From Planctomycetaceae bacterium (GTDB lineage: Bacteria; Planctomycetota; Planctomycetia; Planctomycetales; Planctomycetaceae): a DNA stretch of 64,000 nt. Position numbers and translations under genes: made by a program. The notes below the pieces were generated by a model, which saw nothing but the letters and a program-made list of their open reading frames with translations, was not told the origin of the DNA and ran no database searches. How positions within the stretch are numbered: the first letter of the stretch is position 1; each line of letters begins with the position of its first letter. The stretch covers positions 1-64,000 of the forward strand of contig JAKFWA010000090.1 of the NCBI GenBank assembly GCA_021732995.1. Direction: 5' to 3'. Of this stretch, positions 18,098-27,379 are shown piece by piece.

Positions 18098-19225
18098 ATG
18101 TCTGGCGACCGCACGGTTCATGTTTCGCTTCAAGATCGCAGCTACGACATCCTCATCACCAGCGGGACGTTGGGTTCCAGCGGTGAACTGATCACGCGTT
18201 GGTTCCGCGCAAAGTACCCGAACCATTCCGGCACGCAGCAAGCGTTGCTGGTCACCGATGAGAATGTGTCGAGCCACGCCAAGACCGTGCAGGACAGTTT
18301 GACTCAAGCGGGTTGGACCGCTGATTGCGTCAGCCTGCCCGCGGGAGAGCCGACGAAGTCGCTGGCGGAGCTGTCGAACCTCTACGACCGCATGATTCGG
18401 ATGAACGCGGGACGGCACACGCTGGTTGTCGGCGTGGGCGGCGGCGTCATCGGGGATCTCTCGGGATTCCTGGCTGCAACCTACACGCGGGGTGTGCCCT
18501 TCGTGCAGGTGCCGACGACGCTGCTGGCCGACGTGGACAGTTCGGTCGGTGGCAAGGTGGGTATCAACCATCCGGCCGCGAAGAACATGATCGGCGCGTT
18601 TCATCAGCCGCTCGGCGTCTTCATTGATACCGAGGTATTGAAAACGTTACCCGATCGTGAATACCGCGCCGGCCTGGCCGAAGTCGTGAAGTATGGCGTG
18701 ATCCTGGACGAGAAATTCTTTGAATACCTCGAAGCCTCAATCGACAAGATCAATCGCCGCGATCCGGAAGCGCTGCGATATATCATCACGCGCAGTTGCG
18801 AACTGAAGGCGATGGTTGTTGAAGGTGACGAATTTGAACGCACGGGTCTGCGCGCTGTCTTGAACTACGGCCATACGTTCGGGCATGCCTTCGAAGCGCT
18901 CTCCGGTTATGGACAGTTGCTGCACGGTGAAGCCGTCTCGATCGGGATGCTCTGTGCCAGTCGCTTGGCCGAGCGGATGGGCCGGATTGATCATTCCGTC
19001 ACCGAACGCCAAGTGGCGTTGCTGAAGGCTTTCCATTTACCGGTAGACCTGCCTCCGACAGACGCGATTACTCCCGAAGCGGTGATCGACAAAATGCGAC
19101 TCGACAAAAAGACCGTCGGCGACCATATCCGTTTCGTGCTTCCGTCACGGATGGGCCATGTGGAAATCGTGAAGGATGCGCCGCTGGCCGACGCCATTGC
19201 CGCACTACCGAAACCGAGCCGGTAA
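18098..19225 (+). CDS. aroB: 3-dehydroquinate synthase
   Basis: A 375-residue AroB, the second enzyme of the shikimate pathway, which converts DAHP to 3-dehydroquinate using NAD and a divalent metal. Clear motifs are GVGGGVIGDLSGFLAATY (nucleotide loop), VPTTLLADVDSSVGGKVGIN, KNMIGAFHQP, AGLAEVVKYG, and LNYGHTFGHAFE with the metal-binding histidines, then HGEAVSIGM. The ATG at 18098 gives a normal N terminus (TVHVSLQDRSYDILITSG); a longer reading adds 46 unconserved residues. It is cytoplasmic. No other aromatic biosynthesis gene is nearby. Confidence 0.97.
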   Translation: MSGDRTVHVSLQDRSYDILITSGTLGSSGELITRWFRAKYPNHSGTQQALLVTDENVSSHAKTVQDSLTQAGWTADCVSLPAGEPTKSLAELSNLYDRMIRMNAGRHTLVVGVGGGVIGDLSGFLAATYTRGVPFVQVPTTLLADVDSSVGGKVGINHPAAKNMIGAFHQPLGVFIDTEVLKTLPDREYRAGLAEVVKYGVILDEKFFEYLEASIDKINRRDPEALRYIITRSCELKAMVVEGDEFERTGLRAVLNYGHTFGHAFEALSGYGQLLHGEAVSIGMLCASRLAERMGRIDHSVTERQVALLKAFHLPVDLPPTDAITPEAVIDKMRLDKKTVGDHIRFVLPSRMGHVEIVKDAPLADAIAALPKPSR

Positions 19226-19417
19226 TGCGGATTCCGTGGGAATCGATGTGGGTGTCTTGTCCGAGAGGTGGTCCAGCAGGCTGCCACCGGCAACGATTGC
19301 GCCAGCGTTCGGGGGAGCGCTGATGACGGGGTACGACCGAGACCGATAAACTGACGTGCCGAAAGCGCCGCCTGGCGTGTTGTCTGCCGCTGTTCAAACT
19401 CAAGGAAACCGGGACGA

Positions 19418-20332
19418 ATGGATCGCGCCATTGATGGTTTCCTGAGGTACCTCAAGATTGAGCGGAACGCGTCGCCGCTGACGATTAAATCGTACGGCGA
19501 AGATCTGGCGAGTCTGCTGGATTACTTCCGCGACCGGGTGGGCTACGCACCAGATCCCGAGCACCTCAACATCACGATTCTGCGCGGCTACGTTACTTAC
19601 CTGCATGAATGTGAATACTCGAAGTCGACCATCGCGCGGCGGCTGGCTTGTTTGCGGTCACTGTTTCGATACTGCGTCCGCGAAGGCTTGGTGAAATCAA
19701 ACCCCGCGGCGGCGTTGAGGACTCCTCGATCCGGCCGCAAGCTCCCGCACCTGCTCAGTCCCGATCAGCTCATCAAGCTGCTGGAGACTCCGCCAGCAAA
19801 TGAACCGGCCGGGCTCCGCGATCGGGCGATTCTGGAGACGATTTACTCGGGCGGGCTGCGTGTGGCGGAACTGGTGGGCCTGAACGTCTCAGACTGGGAC
19901 CGGGACTCCGATGTGCTGCGAGTTCGCGGTAAAGGCCGCAAGGAACGCATTTCACCGCTGGGCAAGTTCGCGGTGAAAGCGTTGATGAACTGGCTGGAAG
20001 TGCGAGAGCCAAATCCAAAAAGCACCGACGGCGACGCCCTGTTTCTCAATCGCTTCGGCGAGCGTCTGACCACTCGCAGCGTGGGCCGCATGCTCGAGAA
20101 GTACCTGGCGCTGGCGGGACTTGATCCGAAGACGAGTCCGCACACGCTGCGACACAGTTTTGCGACTCACCTGCTGGATGGCGGTGCTGATCTGCGCAGC
20201 GTGCAGGAGTTACTGGGCCATAAGAGCCTGACGACGACGCAGATTTATACGCACGTCAGCGCCCGGCGGATGCAGGAAACCTACGAGGCCGCGCATCCGC
20301 ATTCTCAGAAGAACCAACGCTCGCGCAAGTGA
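19418..20332 (+). CDS. xerC: XerC/XerD-type tyrosine recombinase
   Basis: A 304-residue tyrosine recombinase of housekeeping Xer type, which resolves chromosome dimers at dif. The N-terminal SAM-like DNA-binding domain covers about 1-100 ([36 protein letters not shown]). The catalytic domain has the full set: Arg in [13 protein letters not shown], Lys in [13 protein letters not shown], His-x-x-Arg in [19 protein letters not shown], His in [15 protein letters not shown] and the nucleophilic Tyr in that same segment. It begins 192 bases after aroB on the same strand. The length and even fit to the family argue for the host Xer rather than an integron or phage integrase. XerC versus XerD is not settled. 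Confidence 0.92.
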   Translation: MDRAIDGFLRYLKIERNASPLTIKSYGEDLASLLDYFRDRVGYAPDPEHLNITILRGYVTYLHECEYSKSTIARRLACLRSLFRYCVREGLVKSNPAAALRTPRSGRKLPHLLSPDQLIKLLETPPANEPAGLRDRAILETIYSGGLRVAELVGLNVSDWDRDSDVLRVRGKGRKERISPLGKFAVKALMNWLEVREPNPKSTDGDALFLNRFGERLTTRSVGRMLEKYLALAGLDPKTSPHTLRHSFATHLLDGGADLRSVQELLGHKSLTTTQIYTHVSARRMQETYEAAHPHSQKNQRSRK

Positions 20333-20485
20333 CCGGTTTATGGGCCTCGTGAGGTCCGGTTCCGATTCGTTTCGGTGCAGAACACATCGAAGATCTGGAA
20401 TTTGATCGAATCTTGGGCGATACTCTGGCCGAAATTCCCGCCTGACTGGAGTCCCTCCAAACTATCCCACCGCCCGGAGATCGTG

Positions 20486-21889
20486 ATGCCTCGTCCTGTA
20501 TCCGCTTGTCCCGGACCAGTGCTTTCTCGCCGCAGCATGATGCAGATTGGAACGCTCGGCATGACCGGCTTCGGTCTGTCGGATCTGCTCAGAATGCAGG
20601 CTCAGGCGGCTCCCGATCAGGACCCTTTGCCCGATACCGCGACGATCTTTATCTGGCTGCCTGGTGGGCCTCCGCATACGGAAACGTATGATATGAAGCC
20701 ACTGGCTCCGTCCGAGTTTCGTGGCGAGTTTCAACCGATCCCGACGAACGTGCCCGGACTGGATGTCTGCGAGTTGCTGCCGCTGCACACGAAGATCGCG
20801 GACAAGTTCAACATCATCCGTTCGTGCCATCACAACTTTGGAGATCACGGCGGCGGGCATAAGCGGTTCATGACCGGTCGCGATCCGCGTCTGCCGGTCG
20901 GCTTTGAGAACGATTCACCCGCCGTCGGCTCGTGCATCGCCGAGATGATGAAGCACCGTCATCGCGGCATTCCGAATTACATCGCCGGCACGGACAACGG
21001 TCGGCAGGGCATCGACGTCTTCAGCATGGGCCATTCGTACCTGCCCGCGACGTCGGCTCCGTTCATCTTCGGCGGCGACCCCAGTGCTGAGAACTTCAAG
21101 GTCGAGAACCTGTCGCTGTCCTCGCAGCTCGAAGCGCGGCTGGATGATCGGACCGCGCTGCTGAACGGTCTTGATGGCCTGAAGCGCGAGATCGATCGCA
21201 AAGGCATCATGGACTCGGTTGATGCCAGTTCGCGACGTGCGTTCGATCTGCTGACGAGCACTCGCACGCGTGATGCGTTTGACCTCACCAAAGAATCGCG
21301 TGAGATGCGCCAGCGTTACGGCATGCACGCTTATGGCCAGCGCGCGTTGATGGCTCGCCGACTGGTCGAAGCGGGCGTCTCGTTCGTGACGATGGTCTGG
21401 GAGAACCCTTGGCCGGGTAAGCAACTGCCCGAAGGTGTCATCTATAACTGGGACTCGCACGCGGTGAATGGCCACATCTTCGACGACGCGAAGGTCCGCC
21501 TGCCGCTATATGACCAGGCCGTGCACGCGCTGGTCACCGACCTGTTCGAACGCGGTTTGAACAAGCGGGTGCTGCTGATTGTGACCGGCGAATTCGGACG
21601 CACGCCGAAACTGGAATACTGGAACGGTCGCCCCGGACGGGATCACTGGCCAAGTGCCATGTCGATTCTGATGACCGGTGGCGGCATGCGAACCGGACAG
21701 ATCATCGGCTCGACCACCTCGAAGGGCGAACGGCCGAAGGATCGACCGCTGACTCCGAACGACATCTGGGCCACGGTCTATAAGCATCACGGCATCGACT
21801 ACAACCACAACTTCATCGATCACCGCGGTCGTCCGATGCCAATCTTGCCCTACGGTGCACCTATCGACGAGCTGTTGCCAGTCTCATGA
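20486..21889 (+). CDS. DUF1501 protein with Tat-type leader
   Basis: A 467-residue DUF1501 protein, related to the alkaline phosphatase/sulfatase fold. The ATG at 20486 has CGGAGA about 8 bases upstream and leads into a twin-arginine leader (VLSRRSMMQIGTLGMTGFGL). Conserved blocks include IFIWLPGGPPHTETYDMKP, FNIIRSCHHNFGDHGGGHKR, WDSHAVNGHIFDDAKVRLP, VTGEFGRTPKLE and GRDHWPSAMSILMTGGG. DUF1501 proteins usually partner with PSCyt1/DUF1553 proteins; here the downstream partner is a large beta-propeller protein whose start overlaps the stop by four bases. Probably exported by Tat; no proven reaction. Confidence 0.93.
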   Translation: MPRPVSACPGPVLSRRSMMQIGTLGMTGFGLSDLLRMQAQAAPDQDPLPDTATIFIWLPGGPPHTETYDMKPLAPSEFRGEFQPIPTNVPGLDVCELLPLHTKIADKFNIIRSCHHNFGDHGGGHKRFMTGRDPRLPVGFENDSPAVGSCIAEMMKHRHRGIPNYIAGTDNGRQGIDVFSMGHSYLPATSAPFIFGGDPSAENFKVENLSLSSQLEARLDDRTALLNGLDGLKREIDRKGIMDSVDASSRRAFDLLTSTRTRDAFDLTKESREMRQRYGMHAYGQRALMARRLVEAGVSFVTMVWENPWPGKQLPEGVIYNWDSHAVNGHIFDDAKVRLPLYDQAVHALVTDLFERGLNKRVLLIVTGEFGRTPKLEYWNGRPGRDHWPSAMSILMTGGGMRTGQIIGSTTSKGERPKDRPLTPNDIWATVYKHHGIDYNHNFIDHRGRPMPILPYGAPIDELLPVS

Positions 21890-24800
21890 AGACGCAGTCT
21901 TTCCGCGCGGCGGTCAGTTTTCTGGCCGCCGTTTTTCTTTGTGGAGCAGCCCGGTCTCAGGCTGCCGAGCGAGAGCCTCAAGCCGAGGCTGCGGGCAGCT
22001 TGTCTTCATCGATCGCCGTATCGCGCGATCGCGATATCGCGGCTCGCTTCTCGAATGTCCGCGAGGCACTGGATCAGCAGAATTATGCGTCGGGTTTGGG
22101 CCTGCTGCAGACGTTGCTGGATTCGAATTACGCCGACTTCGTTCCGATCGAGCCTGATCCGCACGATCTCACTCGCGAGCGATATGCATCGGTGTCGCAC
22201 GCTGCCCGTCGCTTACTGATATCGCTCCCGGCGGAAGCCTTGCAGCTTTACGAACAACAAACTGGACCGACCGCGTGGACCGAGTTTGAAGCCGCGAGCC
22301 GGCGCGGCGACCTCGAAGCCGTACGGCAAGTGGGGGCTCGGTTTCCGCTGACCCGAGCTGAGCTGTCAGCGTTGAAGTTTGTGGCGGCGTCAGCACTCGA
22401 TTCAGGACGGCCTCAATTGGCGGCGGCCGGTACCTGGCAGTTGCTGCAGCATCCTTTGTTGGAACAGCGCGATCGCTCGCGAGTGGAACAGCAGCTCAAG
22501 GCGGCCCTGCGAGCGCAGGAAGTCGCGAAGACAGGTCATCGCAACAGCACTCTTTCTCCTGATGCCGCTCAGCCGTGGCGAGTCGGTGGGTTGATTGCTG
22601 CTGATGACGCCACCTTGTTGTCGGAAGCGTTTCAGGAGCATGAGTCGCACTCGATCGACATCCTGCCGCGCGGCAAACCGATCATTCGTGGCGACGTGTT
22701 GTGCGTGAGGTCGTTGCGGCATGTCAGCGCCTATGACCTGTCATCGGGCCGCGAACTCTGGACCTCGCGCAAAGCGACTGACGACGCACCCGTAATGACG
22801 TCGAACCTGTCCTTGCGAGATCTCGTGGCGCGGTCACTGGGCAAGCAGGTGCAGTCGGATTCAGTGCTGGCGGGGCTGAATGCTGACGCCGAGATCGTCG
22901 TGACCGTTGAAGCCGTGCAGCCGCGACTGGTGGTTTTACCGAGTGAGCCGGTGGTTTCCGGATCGACTCGCATCCCGCAGAAGACCGTGCTGCAGGCGCG
23001 TCGGCTCATGGATGGGCGAGCCGCCTGGACCTTCAACGGAGCGGCTCTGATTCCGCATCGGCCATCGCCTGCAGGGGCTGATTTTCTCGGTGTGCCGACG
23101 TTCGTTGATGGGGAACTCTGGGGCTTGGCTCAATGCGATTCCGCGCTGCTGGCGTATCGCCTGAACCGGAATGATGGTCGACTGCTCGGCGTGTTGAAGG
23201 TCGGTGAAACGACGCGCGGGCATATCGTCGATTCCGACTGGCGGTCGCTCGCGAATCAGGTTGCGACCGCATCTGGCGAATTGATCTTCGTGACAAATGC
23301 CGGGCTGCTGCTGGCCGTTGATCCCGTCAGTGGGACGCCGTTGTGGGCGACGCGTTACGCACGGGAAGACGCGCCGCCCGAGTACCCGCAACTGGTGGGG
23401 GCTCAGATCAACACGAGCCGTCGTCGCTGGTGGGATCACTGGCGTGAAGGACGTGTTCTCTCCGTGGGCTCAGCAGACAGTGCGGCGCAGGGGCGAGTTA
23501 GCAGCATTGTCGCCAGCACCGACAGCGACGACGTCACTGCCATCGACCGTGACGGCCGATTGATCTGGCGGCAGAGCGTTGACGATGGCGTTTCAATGGT
23601 CGGGATGCGCGGCGATCGTCTGCTGGTCCTGACGCGTCATGCGGCCTTGATCCTCAACGTTGCGACGGGTGCTCGGGTGCAGACGTTGCCGATTCCTGCT
23701 CCGGCCGGAGACGGCGATTGGTCGGTCGCGAACCCGGATGCTTACTGGTTCCCGACAGCTCGCGGCATCTGGTCGATTGAACTCAGCAAGTCGCCTGCCC
23801 TGGCGGCGCCTGTGGATGATGATGGTCTGGTGCCGGGGCATCTAGTGGCCGCCCGCAACGGGTTGGTGCATCAGACGGTGGATTCGGTTGCCTTGATCTC
23901 TGCCGGCGTGAGATTGCCGAACGATGCGAAGTCGTCGACAGGAGATGCTTCCGAGAACGTCGACAAGCTGTTCGCCACTGCGCTGCAGGCGAGAAAGTCA
24001 GGGGACACAGAGGCCGCGTTCAAGGCATATCTGCGGTTGCTGGAACTCAATCCGACCATGTGGAAAAGCGGCGAGCAGATTGGTCCGCGCCGTCGCGTGC
24101 GAATGGACCGGCTCGTGCTGGGTGAGATGCAGGATCTGCTGCGCCTGGAGCACACTCCCGGCACGGCACCGCCGGCACGAACGCCGTTGAAAGATCTCAT
24201 CACGACGGCGCATCAGCAGGCAACGGTCAGCCCGGACCCGTTTGCTCTGCAGCGGTTCGCTCAACGCTACGGCCAGTTGTCGCCCGCTCGCGAAGTGTGG
24301 CTGCATCGTTCTTCCCGCATCGGGCTCGGATACGTCCCCGCGCTGCTGCCGCTGCTGACTCTGACGGAAGCTGAAGATTCTCTGCTGGCTCTGCGGGCAG
24401 CAGTTGAAGTGGCTGAGCACTTCCGGTCGCGCAGCTATGAAGACGACGCCCGGGCGATTCTGGCCAACGTGCCGCAACTGCCCTCGGCCAAACAAACAGC
24501 CGAGTCCACTTCGACGCTCGATGCGATTCAACAACTGCGGCGCACGTTATCCAGCGAAATGAAAAGCTTCTGGCCAGCGACGGCTCCGGTTGTGACCGAG
24601 CGCGAGATGGCTCAGAACAACATCGCCTTCAAGCCACTGCCTGTCAGCGCGGCGGCTGGGTCTTTGCTGAGTCGGCTCGACGTGAGCTGGCATGCGGCGG
24701 GAACCAGTCTCAGGTTCATCGGCGACGGACGCGCGGGTGGCTGGTCGCTGACGCTGCCGCAAACGCGAGCGTTCATGCGGCGGGCCGACCGGCTGGCACG

Positions 24801-25926
24801 CGGCTGGGGAGTCGGGCATTTGTTGGTCGCTCAACTGGGCACGGAACTTTTTGCAGTCGCTCCGTTTGATGAGAACGGCGATGCCCGGGCGCGGCTGCTC
24901 TGGTCGGTGGATATGGCTCCGGCTGCCCAGATGCACGGGCATCGCGTCATCCCGGCCCGGCTGGGATTCGCGGATCAAGACCTGCAACTGCTCGACGCCT
25001 ACGACCGGGCGATCGGTCAGGTTGGCCCCGTGCAGGCGGGATATGTGTGTTATCAGGCAGAGGGCAGGCTGGTTTGTCTGGAGACGTCCTCTGGGCAAAC
25101 GCTGTGGGAACGGTTTGAGCTGCCTCACAACGCGACGATCACCGGCAACGAGGCGTCCATCTTCGTGACGGCGGATGATTCGACGACGGTGTTACGGGCA
25201 CTGGACGGCAAGACGCTGCGAGCTCCGCAGCCCGCTGAGCATTCCGAGAGTCGTTTCGTCGATCAGTCAGGACCGTGGCAAGTCAGACAGGCGGACGATC
25301 GGTTGCTCGGCATCGATCTGCGAACCGGCGGTGCCGCCTGGACGCGTGACCTTGCAGCCGGAGACCTGATGTTCGCGGCAGATCAGGAGCATCTCGGCCT
25401 GCTGTCGGCGAATGGCGAACTGGCTTTTCTGCGCAGATCGTCCGGCGAATCCATTCAGCCGAGATCAGCCGATGAGCCACCGAGTCGGGTGAACCGCCCG
25501 CAGCGAGTTGAATTCCTCGCCTGCGTACCAATTGGGTCGCGGTATCTGGTGGCCACTTCCGGCCCTCGATCTCACGCCAGCGCCGAGACTCAGTTTGAAG
25601 CGCTGATGACTCGTAATCCGCTGATCGACGGCACCGTGACGGCAGTCGATCGTAAGACAGGCAAGATTCAATGGTCTCAGGAGATTGCGGAAGGTGCGTT
25701 CCTGCTGGATCAGCCGCGCAGCGTGCCGTTTGTCCTGCTGCAGTCGACGTCGGTGGAACGCGGGGGCACGTTCCTCAGGCTGCTCGATCAACGCAGCGGT
25801 GCCGAACTCTTCCGCCGTCATACGCCGGGGCGTGAGGGACTACCCCTCATTCGCCCGAACTCGCCGCAGCCGTCAGTCAGCCTGCGGAGTGCAACGCGCG
25901 AGATCGTCCTCGACTACGCCCCATAA
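21886..25926 (+). CDS. Giant exported PQQ-like beta-propeller protein
   Basis: A 1346-residue protein translationally coupled to the DUF1501 gene through an ATGA overlap. It has a signal peptide (FLAAVFLCGAARSQAAE). Two propeller regions, about 230-640 and 940-1340, carry repeated strands typical of PQQ-like repeats: SAYDLSSGRELWTSRKA, LLAVDPVSGTPLWATRYA, VTAIDRDGRLIWRQSV, LVCLETSSGQTLWERFEL, VTAVDRKTGKIQWSQEIA. Between them is a helical region with a TPR-like unit (GDTEAAFKAYLRLLELNPTM). It is probably periplasmic or outer-membrane-associated. Cofactor-binding residues of true quinoprotein dehydrogenases are not evident, so a scaffold role is as likely as an enzyme. Confidence 0.88.
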   Translation: MKTQSFRAAVSFLAAVFLCGAARSQAAEREPQAEAAGSLSSSIAVSRDRDIAARFSNVREALDQQNYASGLGLLQTLLDSNYADFVPIEPDPHDLTRERYASVSHAARRLLISLPAEALQLYEQQTGPTAWTEFEAASRRGDLEAVRQVGARFPLTRAELSALKFVAASALDSGRPQLAAAGTWQLLQHPLLEQRDRSRVEQQLKAALRAQEVAKTGHRNSTLSPDAAQPWRVGGLIAADDATLLSEAFQEHESHSIDILPRGKPIIRGDVLCVRSLRHVSAYDLSSGRELWTSRKATDDAPVMTSNLSLRDLVARSLGKQVQSDSVLAGLNADAEIVVTVEAVQPRLVVLPSEPVVSGSTRIPQKTVLQARRLMDGRAAWTFNGAALIPHRPSPAGADFLGVPTFVDGELWGLAQCDSALLAYRLNRNDGRLLGVLKVGETTRGHIVDSDWRSLANQVATASGELIFVTNAGLLLAVDPVSGTPLWATRYAREDAPPEYPQLVGAQINTSRRRWWDHWREGRVLSVGSADSAAQGRVSSIVASTDSDDVTAIDRDGRLIWRQSVDDGVSMVGMRGDRLLVLTRHAALILNVATGARVQTLPIPAPAGDGDWSVANPDAYWFPTARGIWSIELSKSPALAAPVDDDGLVPGHLVAARNGLVHQTVDSVALISAGVRLPNDAKSSTGDASENVDKLFATALQARKSGDTEAAFKAYLRLLELNPTMWKSGEQIGPRRRVRMDRLVLGEMQDLLRLEHTPGTAPPARTPLKDLITTAHQQATVSPDPFALQRFAQRYGQLSPAREVWLHRSSRIGLGYVPALLPLLTLTEAEDSLLALRAAVEVAEHFRSRSYEDDARAILANVPQLPSAKQTAESTSTLDAIQQLRRTLSSEMKSFWPATAPVVTEREMAQNNIAFKPLPVSAAAGSLLSRLDVSWHAAGTSLRFIGDGRAGGWSLTLPQTRAFMRRADRLARGWGVGHLLVAQLGTELFAVAPFDENGDARARLLWSVDMAPAAQMHGHRVIPARLGFADQDLQLLDAYDRAIGQVGPVQAGYVCYQAEGRLVCLETSSGQTLWERFELPHNATITGNEASIFVTADDSTTVLRALDGKTLRAPQPAEHSESRFVDQSGPWQVRQADDRLLGIDLRTGGAAWTRDLAAGDLMFAADQEHLGLLSANGELAFLRRSSGESIQPRSADEPPSRVNRPQRVEFLACVPIGSRYLVATSGPRSHASAETQFEALMTRNPLIDGTVTAVDRKTGKIQWSQEIAEGAFLLDQPRSVPFVLLQSTSVERGGTFLRLLDQRSGAELFRRHTPGREGLPLIRPNSPQPSVSLRSATREIVLDYAP

Positions 25927-26184
25927 AAGTGTGGCTCAGCATTGCGAGCGTCTGTTCACAGGACACCTTGCGCCCTGGCCACGCGAACCTGCTCTCCGCA
26001 AGTCGTTACAGGAATAGCCGCTTCCTGATCCGTATTGACACACTTCCGCAAGAAGCCGTACTTCTCCCATCCCCTCCCGTGGTCTGACATCAGTGCGGAC
26101 CACGATTGATCTGCCAGAAGTCCTTTCGTTGCGGCGATGTGAGCAGCCTCTTTGCTCACCAATCACCGAGAGCGGTATCGATTC

Positions 26185-27348
26185 ATGGAAGAATTCGTGA
26201 TCCCACCATTTGCGCGGTCGAGTGCGTCAATGCCTGGCTCACCCAGCGCCTTGATACGCCGAACGGCTCAAGGTTTGATTGGCTTGATCTGCCTGTTTGT
26301 GGTTACCGGCTGCGCCTCGCAGTACGGCACGCTGCATCAGGCGCACGATTGCCCAGATCATCTGATCGCTCCGCCTTCGGAAAATACTCAAACTTTGGAC
26401 CTGTCCAAGCTGTCGCCGGACGCGGGTAACACCAACGTCATTGGTCCTGGCGATCTGCTGGATGTGACCGTCGCGGCATCGATGTCAGCGCGCGATATCG
26501 TCACTTTTCCCGTGCGCGTGGAAGACAACGGCAACGCCCGGGTTGGCATGATTGGGATCATCAAGCTCGGTGGTCTTGAACTGGAAGACGCCGAAGAACG
26601 CATTGCGCGCGCCAGCATCGAGAATCGAATCTTCAATTCACCGACCGTTACGGTCGGGTTCAAACGCAAACGCATGAACCGCGTCACCGTCATCGGTGCC
26701 GTGAAGACGCCAGGTACGAAGATGCTGCCCAGCAGCGAAAGCGATCTGCTGTCGGCCATCGTTGCCGCAGGTGGCCTGGCCGATGACGCGGGTGTCTTTG
26801 TTGAAATCCGCAACGTTATCGAACAACCGACGGGGGATTCGTCCGTCGCGGGTGGTGCCGCAGGCTCAGGCTTCACACAGACTGGCTACGCCGGCGGTGC
26901 GAACGCGACTCCGAAGAACGTGCGCATCGACCTGATCTCGGCCGCGAAGAAGGGCTCGAACGGTTACTACATCGCCGACGGTGGTGTGGTGATGATTGAG
27001 AAACGCGACCCCAAAGCCGTGCAGGTCACCGGTCTGGTGCGTAAACCCGGCAGGCAGGACTTCCCGGTGGATAAAGAATTCACGCTGCTCGACGCGCTCT
27101 CACAGGCGGGTTGGACGAGTTCTCAAGTCGCCGACAAGGTGTATGTGATTCGCCAGTTGGAAGGTCAACCAGAACCTTCCGTCATTCAATGCAGCATTCG
27201 CCGATCGAAATTTGACGTTGAACACAACATGCGACTGGCTCCGGGCGACATCGTGACGGTTGAGCACACCCCGGAAACCGTGTTGCTGGAAGCTCTCAAC
27301 ATCATGCGTGTCGGCTTGTCCGCAAGCCTCAACCCGCTTCTCCAATAA
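26185..27348 (+). CDS. Wza-like polysaccharide export lipoprotein
   Basis: A 387-residue outer-membrane polysaccharide export protein. The lipobox VTGCAS, after the hydrophobic run GLIGLICLFV, marks a lipoprotein. The Poly_export domain starts at GPGDLLDVTV (about 90) and runs through VEDNGNARVGMIGIIKLGG and RIFNSPTVTVGFKRKRMNR. Two SLBB-like segments follow (VTVIGAVKTPGTKMLPSSE and VQVTGLVRKPGRQDFPVDKE). The ATG at 26185 is used because GAGAG lies upstream; a start at 26230 gives a tidier signal peptide and is a real alternative. The copolymerase/kinase gene starts 31 bases downstream, the classic Wza-Wzc order. Confidence 0.9.
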   Translation: MEEFVIPPFARSSASMPGSPSALIRRTAQGLIGLICLFVVTGCASQYGTLHQAHDCPDHLIAPPSENTQTLDLSKLSPDAGNTNVIGPGDLLDVTVAASMSARDIVTFPVRVEDNGNARVGMIGIIKLGGLELEDAEERIARASIENRIFNSPTVTVGFKRKRMNRVTVIGAVKTPGTKMLPSSESDLLSAIVAAGGLADDAGVFVEIRNVIEQPTGDSSVAGGAAGSGFTQTGYAGGANATPKNVRIDLISAAKKGSNGYYIADGGVVMIEKRDPKAVQVTGLVRKPGRQDFPVDKEFTLLDALSQAGWTSSQVADKVYVIRQLEGQPEPSVIQCSIRRSKFDVEHNMRLAPGDIVTVEHTPETVLLEALNIMRVGLSASLNPLLQ

Positions 27349-27379
27349 TACCCTCGGATCCACGACGAGACCCCGCCTC

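Noticed and set aside
19418-20332. Xer-type recombinase as a sign of an integrative element
   Set aside because: It has the length and motifs of housekeeping XerC/XerD, lies beside aroB, and no attachment repeats or phage genes are near.
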